64,000 nucleotides of DNA from Candidatus Brocadia sinica JPN1 (GCF_000949635.1 NZ_BAFN01000001.1:3097052-3161051), one strand, 5' to 3'. Counted from the first letter of the stretch, positions 45,815-56,761 are shown. Translations and numbers: made by a program. The notes: generated by a model not told the origin, from the letters alone.

Positions 45815-47578
45815 TTAGAAAAGTCCCTTTACTTTTCCTGTGTTTACGTCAACATCCACACGTCGGAATGCGGGATCGGAACTTGTTCCCGGCATGAGTT
45901 TAATATCTCCTGCCATTGGTACGACAAACCCAGCACCTTTAAAGGTCAATATGTCACGCACGCGGAGTCTCCAGTTTTTCGGAGCGCCTTTTAATTGCGG
46001 GTTATCCGTGACAGACAGGTGTGTTTTCACCATGCAAGTCCCCATTTTTGAGATATCAGGGTCGTTGTCCAATGCCTTGATTTTTGTCAATGCCTCCTGG
46101 GTAAAATCAACCCCGTCGGCGCCATAAACTTCCTTTGCAATCATTTCAATACGCGTCTTTAAAGGGGTACTTAATTCATAGAGAAACTTGAAATTAGTGG
46201 GATGATTGCATGCATCAATCACGGCATCGGCTAGTTCCAGGGCGCCCTCTCCGCCTTTCAGCCAGTGATAAGACACGGCTACGCGGGCTCCGGCCGCATC
46301 TGCTATTTTGCGAATTACATTAATTTCAGCTTTTGTGTCTGTATGGAAATGATTGATACAAACTACAGGGTTGATTCCTGCTTTCCTTACCGTTTCGATG
46401 TGGTGGACAAGATTTTCTGTACCTTTTTCCACCCATGCAACATTTTCTTCTTTATAGCACGAGTCAAGAGGACGTCCGGGTACGGGGATGGGAGCGCCGC
46501 CATGACATTTCATACCACGGACAGTGGTGACAATTACTGCCGCATTTGGGCTATGCCCGGAGTAACGGCATTTTAAGTTCCAGAATTTTTCGAACCCAAT
46601 ATCTGCCCCAAATCCCGATTCGGTTACCACATAATCACCCAATTTTAAGGCGATCCTGTCTGCGATAATCGAGGATTGGCCGATGGCAATGTTGGCGAAA
46701 GGACCAGCATGAACGAATACCGGCTGCCCTTCGATGGTCTGCATGAGGTTCGGATTGATGGCTTCCACCATCCATGCGGTCATGGCGCCGGCCACTTCAA
46801 GATCGCTCGTCGTTACCGGTTTGCCTTTTTTGTCGTAAGCGACAACCATCTTGCCGATTCTTTCTCTCATGTCTTTTAAATCTTTGGAGACGGAAAGAAT
46901 TGCCATAAGCTCAGAGGACACTGCTATAGCAAAGCCAGACTCCATCATGAAGCCATCCATCCTGCCGCCAATACCGATGATAATTTTTCTCAATGCCTGA
47001 GCACAAAAGTCAATGATCCACTTAATTTCAATCCTGTCGGTGTCGATGTCAATCCGTTTTAAATTACTTTTTTTTAGCCTCTCATCGTCATAGTTGAATT
47101 CATGTTGTATTCTGGATGTAAGAGCGACCATGGCAAGGTTATGGGCATTTATAATGGCATTGATATCTCCTGTTAATCCAAGAGAAAACGGGGTTAGGGG
47201 GATACACTGGGAAAGTCCGCCACCAGCAGCAGAACCCTTTATATTCATTGTAGGTCCACCTGATGGCTGGCGAATTGTCCCGATTACATCTTTTTCTCTC
47301 TTCCCCAAACCCTGCACCAGTCCGATGGTCGTAGTAGATTTTCCCTCACCAAGCGGAGTTGGGGTGATAGCGGTAACATCAATAAATTTTCCATCGAGTT
47401 TATTTCCGACACGGTTCAGCACCTTATTGAAATCAATTTTTGCTACATGGTGTCCATGTGGAAGTAATTCCTCTTTCATGAGACCTAACCCATCAGCTAA
47501 TTGATACACTGTTTTCATTCGGGCTTCAGCATCTTCTGCTATTTCCCAATCTGCATGCTTGGTGGGATCCAGCGCCAT
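45815..47578 (-). CDS. fhs: Formate-tetrahydrofolate ligase
   Basis: 587 residues, slightly longer than the usual ~557. It forms 10-formyl-THF from formate, ATP and THF and is a step of the methyl branch of the Wood-Ljungdahl pathway. Motifs: [24 protein letters not shown] (P-loop), [76 protein letters not shown] and [14 protein letters not shown] good AAAGGAGG ribosome site precedes the ATG, and a promoter lies at 47696-47723. It stands alone between terminator and porin. Confidence 0.97.
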   Translation of the reverse strand: MALDPTKHADWEIAEDAEARMKTVYQLADGLGLMKEELLPHGHHVAKIDFNKVLNRVGNKLDGKFIDVTAITPTPLGEGKSTTTIGLVQGLGKREKDVIGTIRQPSGGPTMNIKGSAAGGGLSQCIPLTPFSLGLTGDINAIINAHNLAMVALTSRIQHEFNYDDERLKKSNLKRIDIDTDRIEIKWIIDFCAQALRKIIIGIGGRMDGFMMESGFAIAVSSELMAILSVSKDLKDMRERIGKMVVAYDKKGKPVTTSDLEVAGAMTAWMVEAINPNLMQTIEGQPVFVHAGPFANIAIGQSSIIADRIALKLGDYVVTESGFGADIGFEKFWNLKCRYSGHSPNAAVIVTTVRGMKCHGGAPIPVPGRPLDSCYKEENVAWVEKGTENLVHHIETVRKAGINPVVCINHFHTDTKAEINVIRKIADAAGARVAVSYHWLKGGEGALELADAVIDACNHPTNFKFLYELSTPLKTRIEMIAKEVYGADGVDFTQEALTKIKALDNDPDISKMGTCMVKTHLSVTDNPQLKGAPKNWRLRVRDILTFKGAGFVVPMAGDIKLMPGTSSDPAFRRVDVDVNTGKVKGLF

Positions 47579-47695
47579 AGTGTTCCTCCTTTAATAGGTT
47601 ATTTTAAATAAAATTCAAATGCACTACAAACGAATGACTGCTTGGCCTGGAACAGGTAAAGGATATGGTCTGTTCCTGGATATCAGAATTGGTCA

Positions 47696-47723
47696 ATTAT
47701 ACTGAGAAAATTTTTAAGGTCAA
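47696..47723 (-). promoter_or_regulatory. Sigma-70-type promoter of fhs
   Basis: On the minus strand TTGACC (47723-47718), a 16-base spacer and TATAAT (47701-47696), about 118 bases upstream of the fhs start. Confidence 0.45.
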
Positions 47724-47776
47724 GAAAAATGATTTGTGGATTGTCTGGATTTTTTCGATTTATTTTGGGATTTTTA

Positions 47777-47804
47777 TTGACAAGGATTTTTATAAATATA
47801 CAAT
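47777..47804 (+). promoter_or_regulatory. Sigma-70-type promoter ahead of the porin
   Basis: TTGACA (47777-47782), a 16-base spacer and TACAAT (47799-47804). If used, it leaves a leader of about 450 bases before the porin gene. Confidence 0.4.
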
Positions 47805-48264
47805 GCAGCGTGTCATAAGGCGTCTTTAACTAAATTAACTGTCTCATATCGTCCACTTTATCGTTAAATCTTTGACAGTGGAAAAGGATGTAAATGCCAT
47901 TTTCCCATCAGGGTGTCTTTGAAATACAGGGCCTATAATTTTTTTTGTCAAAAGTTGATTTGAAATTGGTGGTATTGTAAGTAGTTGTTGTTCTTGCGTT
48001 TATTTCTTTGCGTGTTGTGTTGTAATCATAATTCAGTATTGATAAAAATTTTATTCGTACCGTATATATAAGGTGGTGGTATATTTTTTGCTTAATTTTA
48101 TTGTGAGGTGGGAGAAAGGGGGGTAGATTTCAGAATTATATAAATATGTATGTTAAGTAAAGCAGATCTAGTTGATTGTTTATTTTTATTTTTTTGACCT
48201 TGGAAAATCTGAAACAGGTAACTTAAAACACTAGATCCTTAGAAAGGAAAGGGGGAAGTTTTAA

Positions 48265-49482
48265 ATGAAGAATGTAAAAAATTGGGGATTGGCTGGCATA
48301 TTGTGCTGTGCGCTGACAGGTTTCGCTTCATCGACTTTTGCGGAAGAAGTGGCGCCTTTAGCGATGGCTTCCTCGGAAGAGGGCAAGTTAGCCAGCTTTT
48401 TCAAAGGCGTAGAAATAAGTGGTTTTATTGATACGTATTATAGTTATAATTTCTCAAAACCGGATGATCAGCGGGGTTCTGCCGGTGGTTTTGCCCGCGA
48501 CGGGGCACAGGGGGACTGGATAGATGTCAGGGCATTCGATAGAGAAAACAATTCCTTTACCCTGGACAATATTGAAATCTCCGTTTTCAAGCCATCCACA
48601 GAAAAAGACCCCATCGGCTTTGGGTTTACCACAAATTATGGTGAAATTGCACAAAGGTTGACATTCCTACCGAGCGATGGCAGGGTTGATGACGATGATT
48701 TTACTGTAAGTCAGGGTTTTGTGACGTACAAGGCGCCTGTGGGAAAGGGCATTGATTTTAAATTCGGTAAATTCGCCACCTGGATCGGGGCAGAACTCTG
48801 GGAAAGCGTTGATAACCCAAACTTTTCCCGTTCACTCCTGTATCAGAATGCAATCCCGTTTACCAATACGGGCTTGGCCGTAAGCTATCCTGTATTGGAT
48901 AGCTTAACCGTGACAGGTTATCTTGTGAATGGCTGGGATACCTTTGTCGACAATAATGATAGCAAAACCTTCGGGTATCAGTTCAACTGGAAAATAAGTG
49001 ATAATACAAACTTTATCGTTAATGGTAGCCACGGAGCCGAACAAGATGAAGACATTGCGCCAGACGCCGATGGAAATATAAGGCATTTCTGGGATTTGAT
49101 TCTGGCATTAAAACCTTTTGAAAAGACGGCTTTTAACCTTAATTTTGATTTTGGTACAGAAGAAGGTGCCGCAGGGTCGGCTGGCGGTTTCTTGCCAGGA
49201 GAAGGCAATGGTAAATGGTGGGGTTTCTCTGGTATTATTAATCAGGATATTACCGACTACTTTGGCTTAGCGCTAAGAGGTGAGTATTTTGATGACCATG
49301 ATGGAGCCAGGATAGGAGTTGCTGCTCTTCATCTCTGGGAAGTTACCGTTACAGCCAACTTTAAGATCAGGGAGAATTTACTTGTCAGGCCCGAAGTTCG
49401 TTATGACGAAGCCAGCGAAGATATATTTAACGGTCATAACGATGAGCTTACAACCGCAATTGATCTTGCCTATTTGTTCTAA
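48265..49482 (+). CDS. Outer-membrane beta-barrel porin (BBP2/OmpL-like)
   Basis: 405 residues. Signal peptide (MKNVKNWGLAGILCCALTG, then SSTFAEEV), then repeated amphipathic beta-strands from ISGFIDTYYSYNF onward, typical of the putative beta-barrel porin-2 family, ending with the C-terminal aromatic residue pattern (IDLAYLF, Phe last) that outer-membrane assembly requires. Asp- and Gly-rich loops alternate with strands such as LRPEVRYDEAS-like segments. It probably forms a general or anion pore. GGAAAGGGG ribosome site, strong terminators downstream. Confidence 0.85.
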   Translation: MKNVKNWGLAGILCCALTGFASSTFAEEVAPLAMASSEEGKLASFFKGVEISGFIDTYYSYNFSKPDDQRGSAGGFARDGAQGDWIDVRAFDRENNSFTLDNIEISVFKPSTEKDPIGFGFTTNYGEIAQRLTFLPSDGRVDDDDFTVSQGFVTYKAPVGKGIDFKFGKFATWIGAELWESVDNPNFSRSLLYQNAIPFTNTGLAVSYPVLDSLTVTGYLVNGWDTFVDNNDSKTFGYQFNWKISDNTNFIVNGSHGAEQDEDIAPDADGNIRHFWDLILALKPFEKTAFNLNFDFGTEEGAAGSAGGFLPGEGNGKWWGFSGIINQDITDYFGLALRGEYFDDHDGARIGVAALHLWEVTVTANFKIRENLLVRPEVRYDEASEDIFNGHNDELTTAIDLAYLF

Positions 49483-49507
49483 TAAATTTTTTATTTAGAC
49501 CAGAAAT

Positions 49508-49530
49508 GCATTCACGCTTATTGTGAATGC
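49508..49530 (+). terminator. Hairpin downstream of the porin
   Basis: GCATTCAC (49508-49515) pairs with GTGAATGC (49523-49530) around CTTATT-type loop bases. It lies shortly after the porin stop and precedes a second stronger hairpin. Confidence 0.45.
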
Positions 49531-49542
49531 CAGAAATTACGC

Positions 49543-49586
49543 AATCCCCCTATGCCATCTTTTACAAAGGTAGGTATAGGGGGATT
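49543..49586 (+). terminator. Second hairpin (terminator-like) downstream of the porin
   Basis: AATCCCCCTAT (49543-49553) pairs with ATAGGGGGATT (49576-49586) around a 22-base loop. Together with the hairpin at 49508 it probably ends the porin message. Confidence 0.65.
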
Positions 49587-49662
49587 TGCATTTATAAGGA
49601 AATGATTTTTTTCAGGTTATTCTGCGTTTGCAAAATCACCAAAAATTCAGTATTGTAAAATA

Positions 49663-51819
49663 ATGAAAAACGGATCAATTTATAAGGAGAATCAGTTTTT
49701 TGTATTTACTCTCATCTTCATATCCGCATTTTCCTTTTTGCTTTATTTAAATGCAACGCACGGCAGGTTTGTCTATGATGATTTTAAGATTATTGTGGAA
49801 AATTCCTTCGTTAAGGAATGGAGGTATCTGCCCAAAATCTTTACGAAAGATTATTTTTCTCTTTCAGGGGAGATGAGTTATCGCCCCCTTGTCACAATCT
49901 CATACTTTCTTGATTATGCCATCTGGCGCTTAAATCCCCTTGGATTTCACCTTACCAATGTCATCTTGCATACAGGAAATTCGGTACTTTTTTATCTTTT
50001 CCTTCGTACCATTTTAGACAACAATAAGATTGTTTTATTTTCAATTTTTTTCTTTGTCACACATCCTCTACTTGTGGAAACCGTAAATGCCGTCGGCTAT
50101 CGGGAAGATCTCTTATCCGCAACCTTTCTCCTTGTCTCTCTTACTTATTTTATAAAATCCGATACCCTTCTTTATCGGGAAACCGGCAAAAAGAGTCGAT
50201 TTATAGTTTATTATGCAATTTCTCTTGTAGCATATCTGTGCGCCCTTTTTTCAAAGGAAATGGCCATAACCCTTCCTAGCCTGCTTATGTTGTTTGTGGT
50301 ATTTTCCGATCAAAGGCCATGGCCAGCCCTTGCGAGAAGATTTAAAGGAATCTATATAGGGTATCTTGCGATTTCCCTATTCTACATTGTAATTCGATTT
50401 ATGGTATTCAGTAATCCGGCATTAAAAACTGCCTATCAACCCGGTGGTTTCTGGGTCAATGTCTTCACCATGATTACAATACTGGCGTCCTATATCAAAC
50501 TATCATTCTTTCCGCTAAATCTTAATGCGGACTACATAGTCCCTCTTGCAACACATCCACTGGAAGCGTCATCTGTTATTTCCGTAACCTTCCTGATATC
50601 AATTTTTACCATATTTGCGATATTGTGCAAAACAAGGAATATGTTTGCCTGCTGGATGGTGTGGTTCTTTGTCACAATGCTGCCCGTTATGAATATCATT
50701 CCCATAGGGAACATCATGGCAGAGAGATATCTGTATATTCCGGTAATGGGATTTTGTGTGTTAAAGGGGATTCTCATTTATCGGATTACAGACCGTACCT
50801 TATCTACACGCGCCATTCCATTGAGGCAAATAGTACAGCTGGTCCTGGTGACCTTAATGATCGGGGGATATGGGGTTTCTATTATCTGGAAGAATGGGAA
50901 TTGGCGGGACGAACTTACATTGTGGACGAAAACCATCGCCCGTTCCCCTGACAGCTATCGTGCCCATTGCAATTTGGGAAATGTATACATGGAAAGAGGT
51001 CTTATAGAACGGGCACAAATGGAATATCAGACTGCGTTAAACATAAACCCTAAAGATGCCAGTATTCATAGCAACCTTGGCGCAGTCTATAGCAAACAGG
51101 GCCTTATTGATAAGGCCTTTATAGAATACAAAGAAGCCATTCAACTGGACAGAAATTATGCGCAACCTCATAATAATCTGGGCAACATTTACTATAATCA
51201 GGGCTACCTTGACAAGGCAAGATCGGAGTATGAGGAGGCATTGAGGATAAAGCCGAACTATTCACATGCCCATAATGGGCTTGGCAGTATCTATGATTCA
51301 ACTGGAGAACACGATAAGGCCATGGAGGAATTTCAGAAGTCCCTTTATTACGACAGCCGATACATACTTGCCCGGAACAATTTGGGTGTAAATTATGCAA
51401 GAAGAGGGCAGATATATGAAGCCGTTGCTGAGTTTAAAAAGGCTCTTGCGATTGACTCAAATCAGCCGCAAGGCCATTATAACTTGGGGCTTGCTTATGA
51501 AAAATTGGGAAAACAATCTGAAGCCATCAATGAATATAATATCGTAATTCGGCTCGATCCCAACAATCTCAATGCTCACTATGCACTCGGCAGTTTATAC
51601 CGCGGATTGGGCCTGGCAGACAAGGCTATAGACGTATTCCAGAAAATTCTTATACGTAACCCAAACATCGTAAATGTTCACAAAAATCTCGTTTTTTTAT
51701 ACCTCGATAGCAAAAATGATAGAGAAATGTCTCAATATTATCTTAAGGAATTATTAAGGATTGATCCCTCTCAGGTGGAAAAAGAGGACATCAGGCAGGT
51801 CTTGAATCGTTTAAAATGA
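49663..51819 (+). CDS. Membrane glycosyltransferase-like protein with eight TPR repeats (TMTC-like)
   Basis: 718 residues. The N-terminal ~420 residues are a multi-helix membrane domain like the O-mannosyltransferase-related TMTC proteins and other GT-C enzymes: a loop with FVYDDFKIIVEN near residue 40 (the GT-C Asp-Asp motif), YRPLVTISYFLDY, and helices such as IVLFSIFFFVTHPLLVETVNAVGYR. From about residue 425 eight TPR repeats follow, each with the N-LG-Y pattern (for example HNNLGNIYYNQGYLDKARSE). A function in surface protein glycosylation is possible. A decayed paralogue of the N-terminal part lies at 54231. Confidence 0.83.
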   Translation: MKNGSIYKENQFFVFTLIFISAFSFLLYLNATHGRFVYDDFKIIVENSFVKEWRYLPKIFTKDYFSLSGEMSYRPLVTISYFLDYAIWRLNPLGFHLTNVILHTGNSVLFYLFLRTILDNNKIVLFSIFFFVTHPLLVETVNAVGYREDLLSATFLLVSLTYFIKSDTLLYRETGKKSRFIVYYAISLVAYLCALFSKEMAITLPSLLMLFVVFSDQRPWPALARRFKGIYIGYLAISLFYIVIRFMVFSNPALKTAYQPGGFWVNVFTMITILASYIKLSFFPLNLNADYIVPLATHPLEASSVISVTFLISIFTIFAILCKTRNMFACWMVWFFVTMLPVMNIIPIGNIMAERYLYIPVMGFCVLKGILIYRITDRTLSTRAIPLRQIVQLVLVTLMIGGYGVSIIWKNGNWRDELTLWTKTIARSPDSYRAHCNLGNVYMERGLIERAQMEYQTALNINPKDASIHSNLGAVYSKQGLIDKAFIEYKEAIQLDRNYAQPHNNLGNIYYNQGYLDKARSEYEEALRIKPNYSHAHNGLGSIYDSTGEHDKAMEEFQKSLYYDSRYILARNNLGVNYARRGQIYEAVAEFKKALAIDSNQPQGHYNLGLAYEKLGKQSEAINEYNIVIRLDPNNLNAHYALGSLYRGLGLADKAIDVFQKILIRNPNIVNVHKNLVFLYLDSKNDREMSQYYLKELLRIDPSQVEKEDIRQVLNRLK

Positions 51820-51834
51820 TCATGTAAATGAATG

Positions 51835-51908
51835 TGGGCCCACAAGGATTCGAACCTTGGACACGCGGATTATGAGTCCGCTGCTCTGACCAGCTGAGCT
51901 ATGGGCCC
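51835..51908 (-). tRNA. tRNA with CAU anticodon (Ile2 or Met)
   Basis: Complete 74-base cloverleaf: acceptor GGGCCCA with TGGGCCC, D-arm AGCTCAGCTGGTCAGAGC-like, anticodon arm GCGGACTCATAATCCGC with CAU, T-arm CCAAGGTTCGAATCCTTGG, discriminator A; CCA is not encoded. CAU is read by both elongator Met and lysidine-modified Ile2 tRNAs. The GGGCCC acceptor favours Ile2, but that is a weak criterion. A TTGAAA-N16-TATAAT promoter lies upstream. Confidence 0.9.
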
Positions 51909-51924
51909 GTGCAGATAATGTAAA

Positions 51925-51952
51925 ATTATAACAAAATCTTATCCCTTTTCAA
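51925..51952 (-). promoter_or_regulatory. Promoter of the tRNA gene
   Basis: On the minus strand TTGAAA (51952-51947), 16 bases, TATAAT (51930-51925), 17 bases before the tRNA 5' end. Confidence 0.5.
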
Positions 51953-52031
51953 TTTCATTTTCAAATAGCCCATTCTGGCTTGTCTTTACCATGGCAAAAT
52001 ATCGGTAATGGTCATCTTATACCATGCTGGA

Positions 52032-52766
<735 letters not shown>

Positions 52767-53624
52767 ATGTCTTACACAACTCTTATATCCGCTTCCGAAC
52801 TTTTCGATCAGATTGCTAATCCAGATTGGGTGATTATCGATTGTCGTTTTTCCCTGGATGATACGGAACGTGGCCGCCGGGATTACCTTCAAGCCCATAT
52901 ACCCGGCGCCGTCTATACACACTTAAACGAAGACTTGTCTGGTCCGATCATTCCCGGCAAGACCGGCCGCCATCCACTGCCAAAGCCTGAAACATTTGCC
53001 CAAACCTTGTCAAATTGGGGAATAGATGCTAAAGTTCAAGTTGTAGCCTATGACGATAAGGGCGGTGCAATGGCGGCAGCCCGACTATGGTGGCTGTTGC
53101 GATGGGTTGGTCATGATGCCGTTGCAATCCTGGACGGCGGTTGGCCACAATGGCAAAAGAAAGGTTACTCGGTAACAAGCGGTATTGAAACCCGAAAACC
53201 AAGGGTCTTTACCCCCAGAGTTCGAAACGACTTGTTGGTTAGTTCCGCTGATGTTTTGAAGATACTGCACAATCCAAACTTTCGTTTAATTGACTCACGG
53301 AGCGCAGACCGCTATCGTGGTGAAAACGAGACAATTGATCCGGTAGCTGGTCATATTCCAGGTGCTTTCTCTGCTCCTTTCGCCAATAATCTGGATTCGA
53401 ACGGGTTGTTTATTTCCCAGGAAGATCTGAAAGACCGCTTTCAGGATTTGCTTGGTAATATACCACCTGAGCGTGCAGTTTTCTATTGCGGTTCAGGTGT
53501 CACCGCATCACACAACCTTCTTGCCTTAGCTCATGCAGGTTTTGGAGACGCCCGTTTATATGCTGGTTCATGGAGCGAATGGATCACCAACACGGATTAT
53601 CCAATCACAAAGGGCACAGATTAA
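52767..53624 (+). CDS. Rhodanese-domain sulfurtransferase (SseA-type)
   Basis: 285 residues from the ATG at 52767 (a longer frame upstream is random-looking). Two rhodanese domains: the N-terminal inactive one (WVIIDCRFSLDDTERGRRDY, AHIPGAVYTHLNEDLSG, VQVVAYDDKGGAMAAARLWWLLRWVGHD, VAILDGGWPQW) and the C-terminal active one with RLIDSRSADRYRGENE, AGHIPGAFSAPF and the catalytic loop FYCGSGVTASHN. The Cys loop CGSGVTA is the 3-mercaptopyruvate/thiosulfate sulfurtransferase type. No adjacent sulfur gene; it lies in a debris region but looks intact. Confidence 0.93.
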   Translation: MSYTTLISASELFDQIANPDWVIIDCRFSLDDTERGRRDYLQAHIPGAVYTHLNEDLSGPIIPGKTGRHPLPKPETFAQTLSNWGIDAKVQVVAYDDKGGAMAAARLWWLLRWVGHDAVAILDGGWPQWQKKGYSVTSGIETRKPRVFTPRVRNDLLVSSADVLKILHNPNFRLIDSRSADRYRGENETIDPVAGHIPGAFSAPFANNLDSNGLFISQEDLKDRFQDLLGNIPPERAVFYCGSGVTASHNLLALAHAGFGDARLYAGSWSEWITNTDYPITKGTD

Positions 53625-53649
53625 AAATCCCCGAACTAAAGAGGGGCCA

Positions 53650-53853
53650 ATGAAACTGGATAGGCCTGTCCTTATTGAGGGACGTCAAAAAAACACACTA
53701 CTGGTTTCTATCGATTTAATTATTAAAAACACCCGAAACAAGGTATTGTTAGGTTTGCGAAATGATGAATCCGTCAGAAGTTGTTGGTTCGTTCCTGGTT
53801 CTCGGATTTGCAAGATTGAATTTTATTTATTCGCATATATAATATTTTATTGA
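53650..53853 (+). pseudogene. Truncated GDP-mannose mannosyl hydrolase (Nudix) fragment
   Basis: A 67-codon frame. Residues 15-52 match the front of GDP-mannose mannosyl hydrolases (LVSIDLIIKNTRNKVLLGLR, then CWFVPGSR). The frame leaves homology before the Nudix box (GX5EX7REUXEEXGU), which is missing, and stops. A truncated, non-catalytic remnant. Confidence 0.75.
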
Positions 53854-53925
53854 ATTTTGTCTTTATTGTTGATATTATCTCTTTTTCGTTTTTATATACA
53901 CATCTTAACATTTTTGGAGGATTCT

Positions 53926-54018
53926 ATGGCAAATGGTTTTGCCGGGAAAAAGAAGCATCGGTTAAATAGGAAAAAATATCTCTTAAAAAGGCGCAGAAGG
54001 AAACACGAGAAGGTTTGA
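53926..54018 (+). CDS. 30-residue strongly basic protein
   Basis: A short ORF with a perfect GGAGG ribosome site six bases before its ATG. The product MANGFAGKKKHRLNRKKYL..., ending RRRRKHEKV, has about half Lys/Arg residues. The KKHRLNRKKYLLKRRRRK core resembles the COX24/AURKAIP1-type short basic proteins that bind the small ribosomal subunit. This resemblance is suggestive only. The ribosome site and codon-neat frame argue that it is translated. Confidence 0.6.
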   Translation: MANGFAGKKKHRLNRKKYLLKRRRRKHEKV

Positions 54019-54230
54019 TATGGAATTTATTTTCGCTTTTTGTGTAGGAATTCCCGTTATGGATTTTAGGGTTACAGGCGAACACGGGTTATTGTGGTTA
54101 TTATGAGCTAGCAGAAAAGAAGGTAGATGTATAATTCATACCAACTCATCAATAAACATGGGCGGTAACATTCAGATCAGATAAATCACTTTTTTTCATT
54201 TGACAACTTTCCCTTACCATTGTTGTTTCC

Positions 54231-54688
54231 GTGCTGCTCTACTTGTATACTATCGGAAACAATTTTGTCTATGACGATAAGTTTATCGTTGTAAATAATT
54301 ATCTGATAAGGTCGTGGCATAAGGTGTCTATAATCTTTTCAAGTGATTATTTCACGGGAGATGGTGGACTCAGTTATCGCCCATTTGTAACAGTATCCTA
54401 TTTCTTGATTACTCCTTTTAGCGCCTCAATCCTGCTGGATATCATCTTACAAACCTATTTCTCCATAGCCTTAACACCGTCCTTTTATTCTTCTTTCTTT
54501 CTCGCCTCTTGAGCACGCTCGGCGGAACATACAAAGAATCGGGGGTTTTGCTCAATCATATTCCCAACCTAAGTCCAAAACATAGTATCGTAAATTCCTG
54601 TAATTTTAGCTTCATCGGAAATGTATATTTTAAAAAGGGCGCCCTTGATGCGGCTGTTCTTGGCAAAGGGAAGCTATCAATAAGATGA
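54231..54688 (+). pseudogene. Decayed paralogue of the TMTC-like TPR protein
   Basis: From 54231 the frame shows FVYDDKFIVVNNYL, SSDYFTGDGGLSYRPFVTVSYF, aligned with FVYDDFKIIVEN and MSYRPLVTISYF of the protein at 49663. Near 54435 the frame shifts, and the other frame continues with GYHLTNLFLHSLNTVLLFFF. Most of the membrane domain is then missing, and a TPR-like piece (CNFSFIGNVYFKKGALDAA) runs to the stop at 54688. Frameshift plus a large internal deletion make it a pseudogene. Confidence 0.8.
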
Positions 54689-54702
54689 TTGAAAAAATCG
54701 GG

Positions 54703-54741
54703 ATAAAAAAATAGGGGCTTCATGACTTGCACGAAGCCCCC
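54703..54741 (-). terminator. Terminator of rpoD
   Basis: GGGGCTTC (54714-54721) and GAAGCCCC (54733-54740) form the stem. On the minus strand the hairpin is followed by TATTTTTTTATCC, a good U-run. Confidence 0.85.
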
Positions 54742-54768
54742 CTCTCGGTCACTCCTTGAGGAGTTGTA

Positions 54769-56250
54769 TTAATTTGTCATCACCCCTTCGAGAAATCCTT
54801 CTAATTTCCTGCTTCGCAGTGGATGTTGCAGTTTGCGAATGGCAACGGTTTCGATTTGTCGTATGCGCTCCCTTGTTATGTTAAACCGTTCCCCAATTTC
54901 TTCCAACGTGTGGGTGTACCCGTCACCAATACCAAATCGCAGCTTAATCACCTCGCGTTCCCGATGATTCAGTGTGTTAAGTACTTTTTGTAACTGATCC
55001 TTAAGCAGTGATTGGTGAACAGCGGAGATTGGCGATTCCATCTTTTTGTCCTGGATAAAATCCTCAAACATCGTTTCACCATCGTCGCCAATTGGATTTT
55101 CTAATGATATAGGCTGAGACGCAATTCGGAATACCCGATAAACCTCTGAAACTGGAATTTTCGCTTCTTTTGCGATGGTCTCTAGTTTGGGTTTTTTGTC
55201 AAGGCATTCCTGCGAGTTCCTCAACACTTTGTTCGTCTTGTTGATTACATCCGTCATGTGTACCGGGATGCGTACCATCCTTGCCTTGTCATCTATTGCC
55301 CTGATAATCGCCTGCTTGATCCACCAAGTGGCATACGTGCTAAATTTAAAACCCATACGATAATCGTATTTATCAACAGCCCGCATCAGACCCGTGTTTC
55401 CTTCCTGAATAAGATCGTGGAAGACCATGCCGCGCTTCCTGTACTTTTTTGCAATACTCACCACCAGTCTCAGATTACCCTCAGAGAATCGATTCCTGGC
55501 AGATTCGTACTCATGGTAAATGGAATTCATAGAGTGAATAGCTTTCTTTGTTGCTTCGACGGTTTCCATTAACAAGATTTTTGTTTCGCTAGAATCGTGC
55601 AAAAGTTTCTTGTAGACTTCTTTTTTATAATGCGAACCTTGCGGGCTTTCTTTATACGATACTACTTCTGACAAAACGCTTAATAACTCCTTCATAACCG
55701 GCAATATCGTTTCTGCGCGGATGTGCATAGCCTCTAACTCTTTGATCGCCTTCCTCTTCCTGGAAGCTGCTTTTCTCAGGACTCTGGATTTTAAATTTTT
55801 GGAAACAATTCCCTTGTTCATTTTTTCATAGTCTTTTAGGTTTTTTTCAAGTGCGTCTTTGATTTTTTCAGCAACGCAATGAAGTTGCTCGACCGTTTCG
55901 TTTTTGCTTTGCTCTTTTGTTACCGCAGTCTCGACAAATTGGACAAGGTCCGATTCACTATCCAACTCCTCAAGTATACGTACGTATTTTTCCAGGGCAT
56001 AATCAAATCCCAGTACCCTCCTGTGAAGCAACCGGCTCGTAATCTTTATCTTCTTTGCCAGATAGAGTTCTTCTTCACGAGATAACAATGGTAGGGATGA
56101 CATCTCTTTCAAGTAAAGACGAACCGGGTCGTAATCCTTATATTTTATCCTTTGTTCAAGGACTTCCCCTTCGTTATTGTCCTCTTCGGCAACATAATTT
56201 TCATTCATTTCATCGGCTAGATGGTCGATTTTATATTCAAATTTATTCAT
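54769..56250 (-). CDS. rpoD: Primary-type RNA polymerase sigma-70 factor
   Basis: 493 residues. Region 1.2 ([21 protein letters not shown]), a long non-conserved insert (~residues 90-250), region 2 with [49 protein letters not shown] (promoter melting and -10 recognition), region 3 and region 4 with the helix-turn-helix ([31 protein letters not shown]). All residues for -10/-35 recognition are present. Length and layout fit the housekeeping sigma factor, and consensus TTGACA/TATAAT promoters in the window agree. The region 1.1 normally in front is short. Strong terminator downstream. Confidence 0.92.
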   Translation of the reverse strand: MNKFEYKIDHLADEMNENYVAEEDNNEGEVLEQRIKYKDYDPVRLYLKEMSSLPLLSREEELYLAKKIKITSRLLHRRVLGFDYALEKYVRILEELDSESDLVQFVETAVTKEQSKNETVEQLHCVAEKIKDALEKNLKDYEKMNKGIVSKNLKSRVLRKAASRKRKAIKELEAMHIRAETILPVMKELLSVLSEVVSYKESPQGSHYKKEVYKKLLHDSSETKILLMETVEATKKAIHSMNSIYHEYESARNRFSEGNLRLVVSIAKKYRKRGMVFHDLIQEGNTGLMRAVDKYDYRMGFKFSTYATWWIKQAIIRAIDDKARMVRIPVHMTDVINKTNKVLRNSQECLDKKPKLETIAKEAKIPVSEVYRVFRIASQPISLENPIGDDGETMFEDFIQDKKMESPISAVHQSLLKDQLQKVLNTLNHREREVIKLRFGIGDGYTHTLEEIGERFNITRERIRQIETVAIRKLQHPLRSRKLEGFLEGVMTN

Positions 56251-56686
56251 AGGTAAATTTTCCTAGTTTGAATTGAGTTTTGTAAAATATCATATTTCCA
56301 ACACATATAACACATATTACACACAAAATGTTTACACAAAGTAAATATTTTTGAGATAAATCATAAGTAATTATTGTTAATTGACTTATTGATGGTATAT
56401 GTGCGTTTGCAAAGCCTGGCTGCGAAATTCTTTTGGCCCCTCATTTGCTAACTATGAAATCGCAGCAAAAAACGGGTTAGTCTACCTTATGAATAAAGAC
56501 GAAGGGGTTGACTGTGTCCAAAGGGTGTCGCCAGAATCACAAAGTAATGTCTGTACATGTATTTTTGAACCCAACAGGCCCTCCTGCCTGTCGCTAAAAT
56601 ATTTTTATAGTATTAAATAAAACGTCATATTTTAAAAAGCATTATCTAAAAAATCTATTCAAAAATTAATAATCTACACTTTTTTA
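56251..56686. other. AT-rich intergenic region between rpoD and perR
   Basis: No supported gene: a 73-codon plus frame at 56399-56620 is cysteine-rich and shows no homology or ribosome site. The end of the region carries the perR promoter. Confidence 0.45.
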
Positions 56687-56715
56687 TTGACATGTATGAA
56701 TTATTTACATAATAT
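56687..56715 (+). promoter_or_regulatory. Sigma-70-type promoter of perR
   Basis: TTGACA (56687-56692), a 17-base spacer and TAATAT (56710-56715), 47 bases before the perR start codon. Confidence 0.5.
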
Positions 56716-56743
56716 TCTTAGGTTATTAACAATCATTTTTTAT

Positions 56744-56758
56744 TTATAATTATAATAA
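56744..56758 (+). promoter_or_regulatory. PerR-box-like operator
   Basis: TTATAATTATAATAA matches the B. subtilis PerR box TTATAATnATTATAA at 13 of the 14 specified positions (n is free). It ends three bases before the perR start codon. The sequence is AT-rich, so a chance match is possible. Confidence 0.45.
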
Positions 56759-56761
56759 ATT

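Larger units (their letters stand above)
47579..48264. other. Long divergent intergenic region between fhs and the porin
   Basis: Contains promoters for both directions (listed) and a leader of about 450 bases before the porin. Apart from these, the AT-rich sequence shows no ORF. Confidence 0.5.

Noticed and set aside
56399-56620. A 73-codon frame between rpoD and perR.
   Set aside because: Cysteine-rich random-like translation, no ribosome site, and it precedes the perR promoter region.
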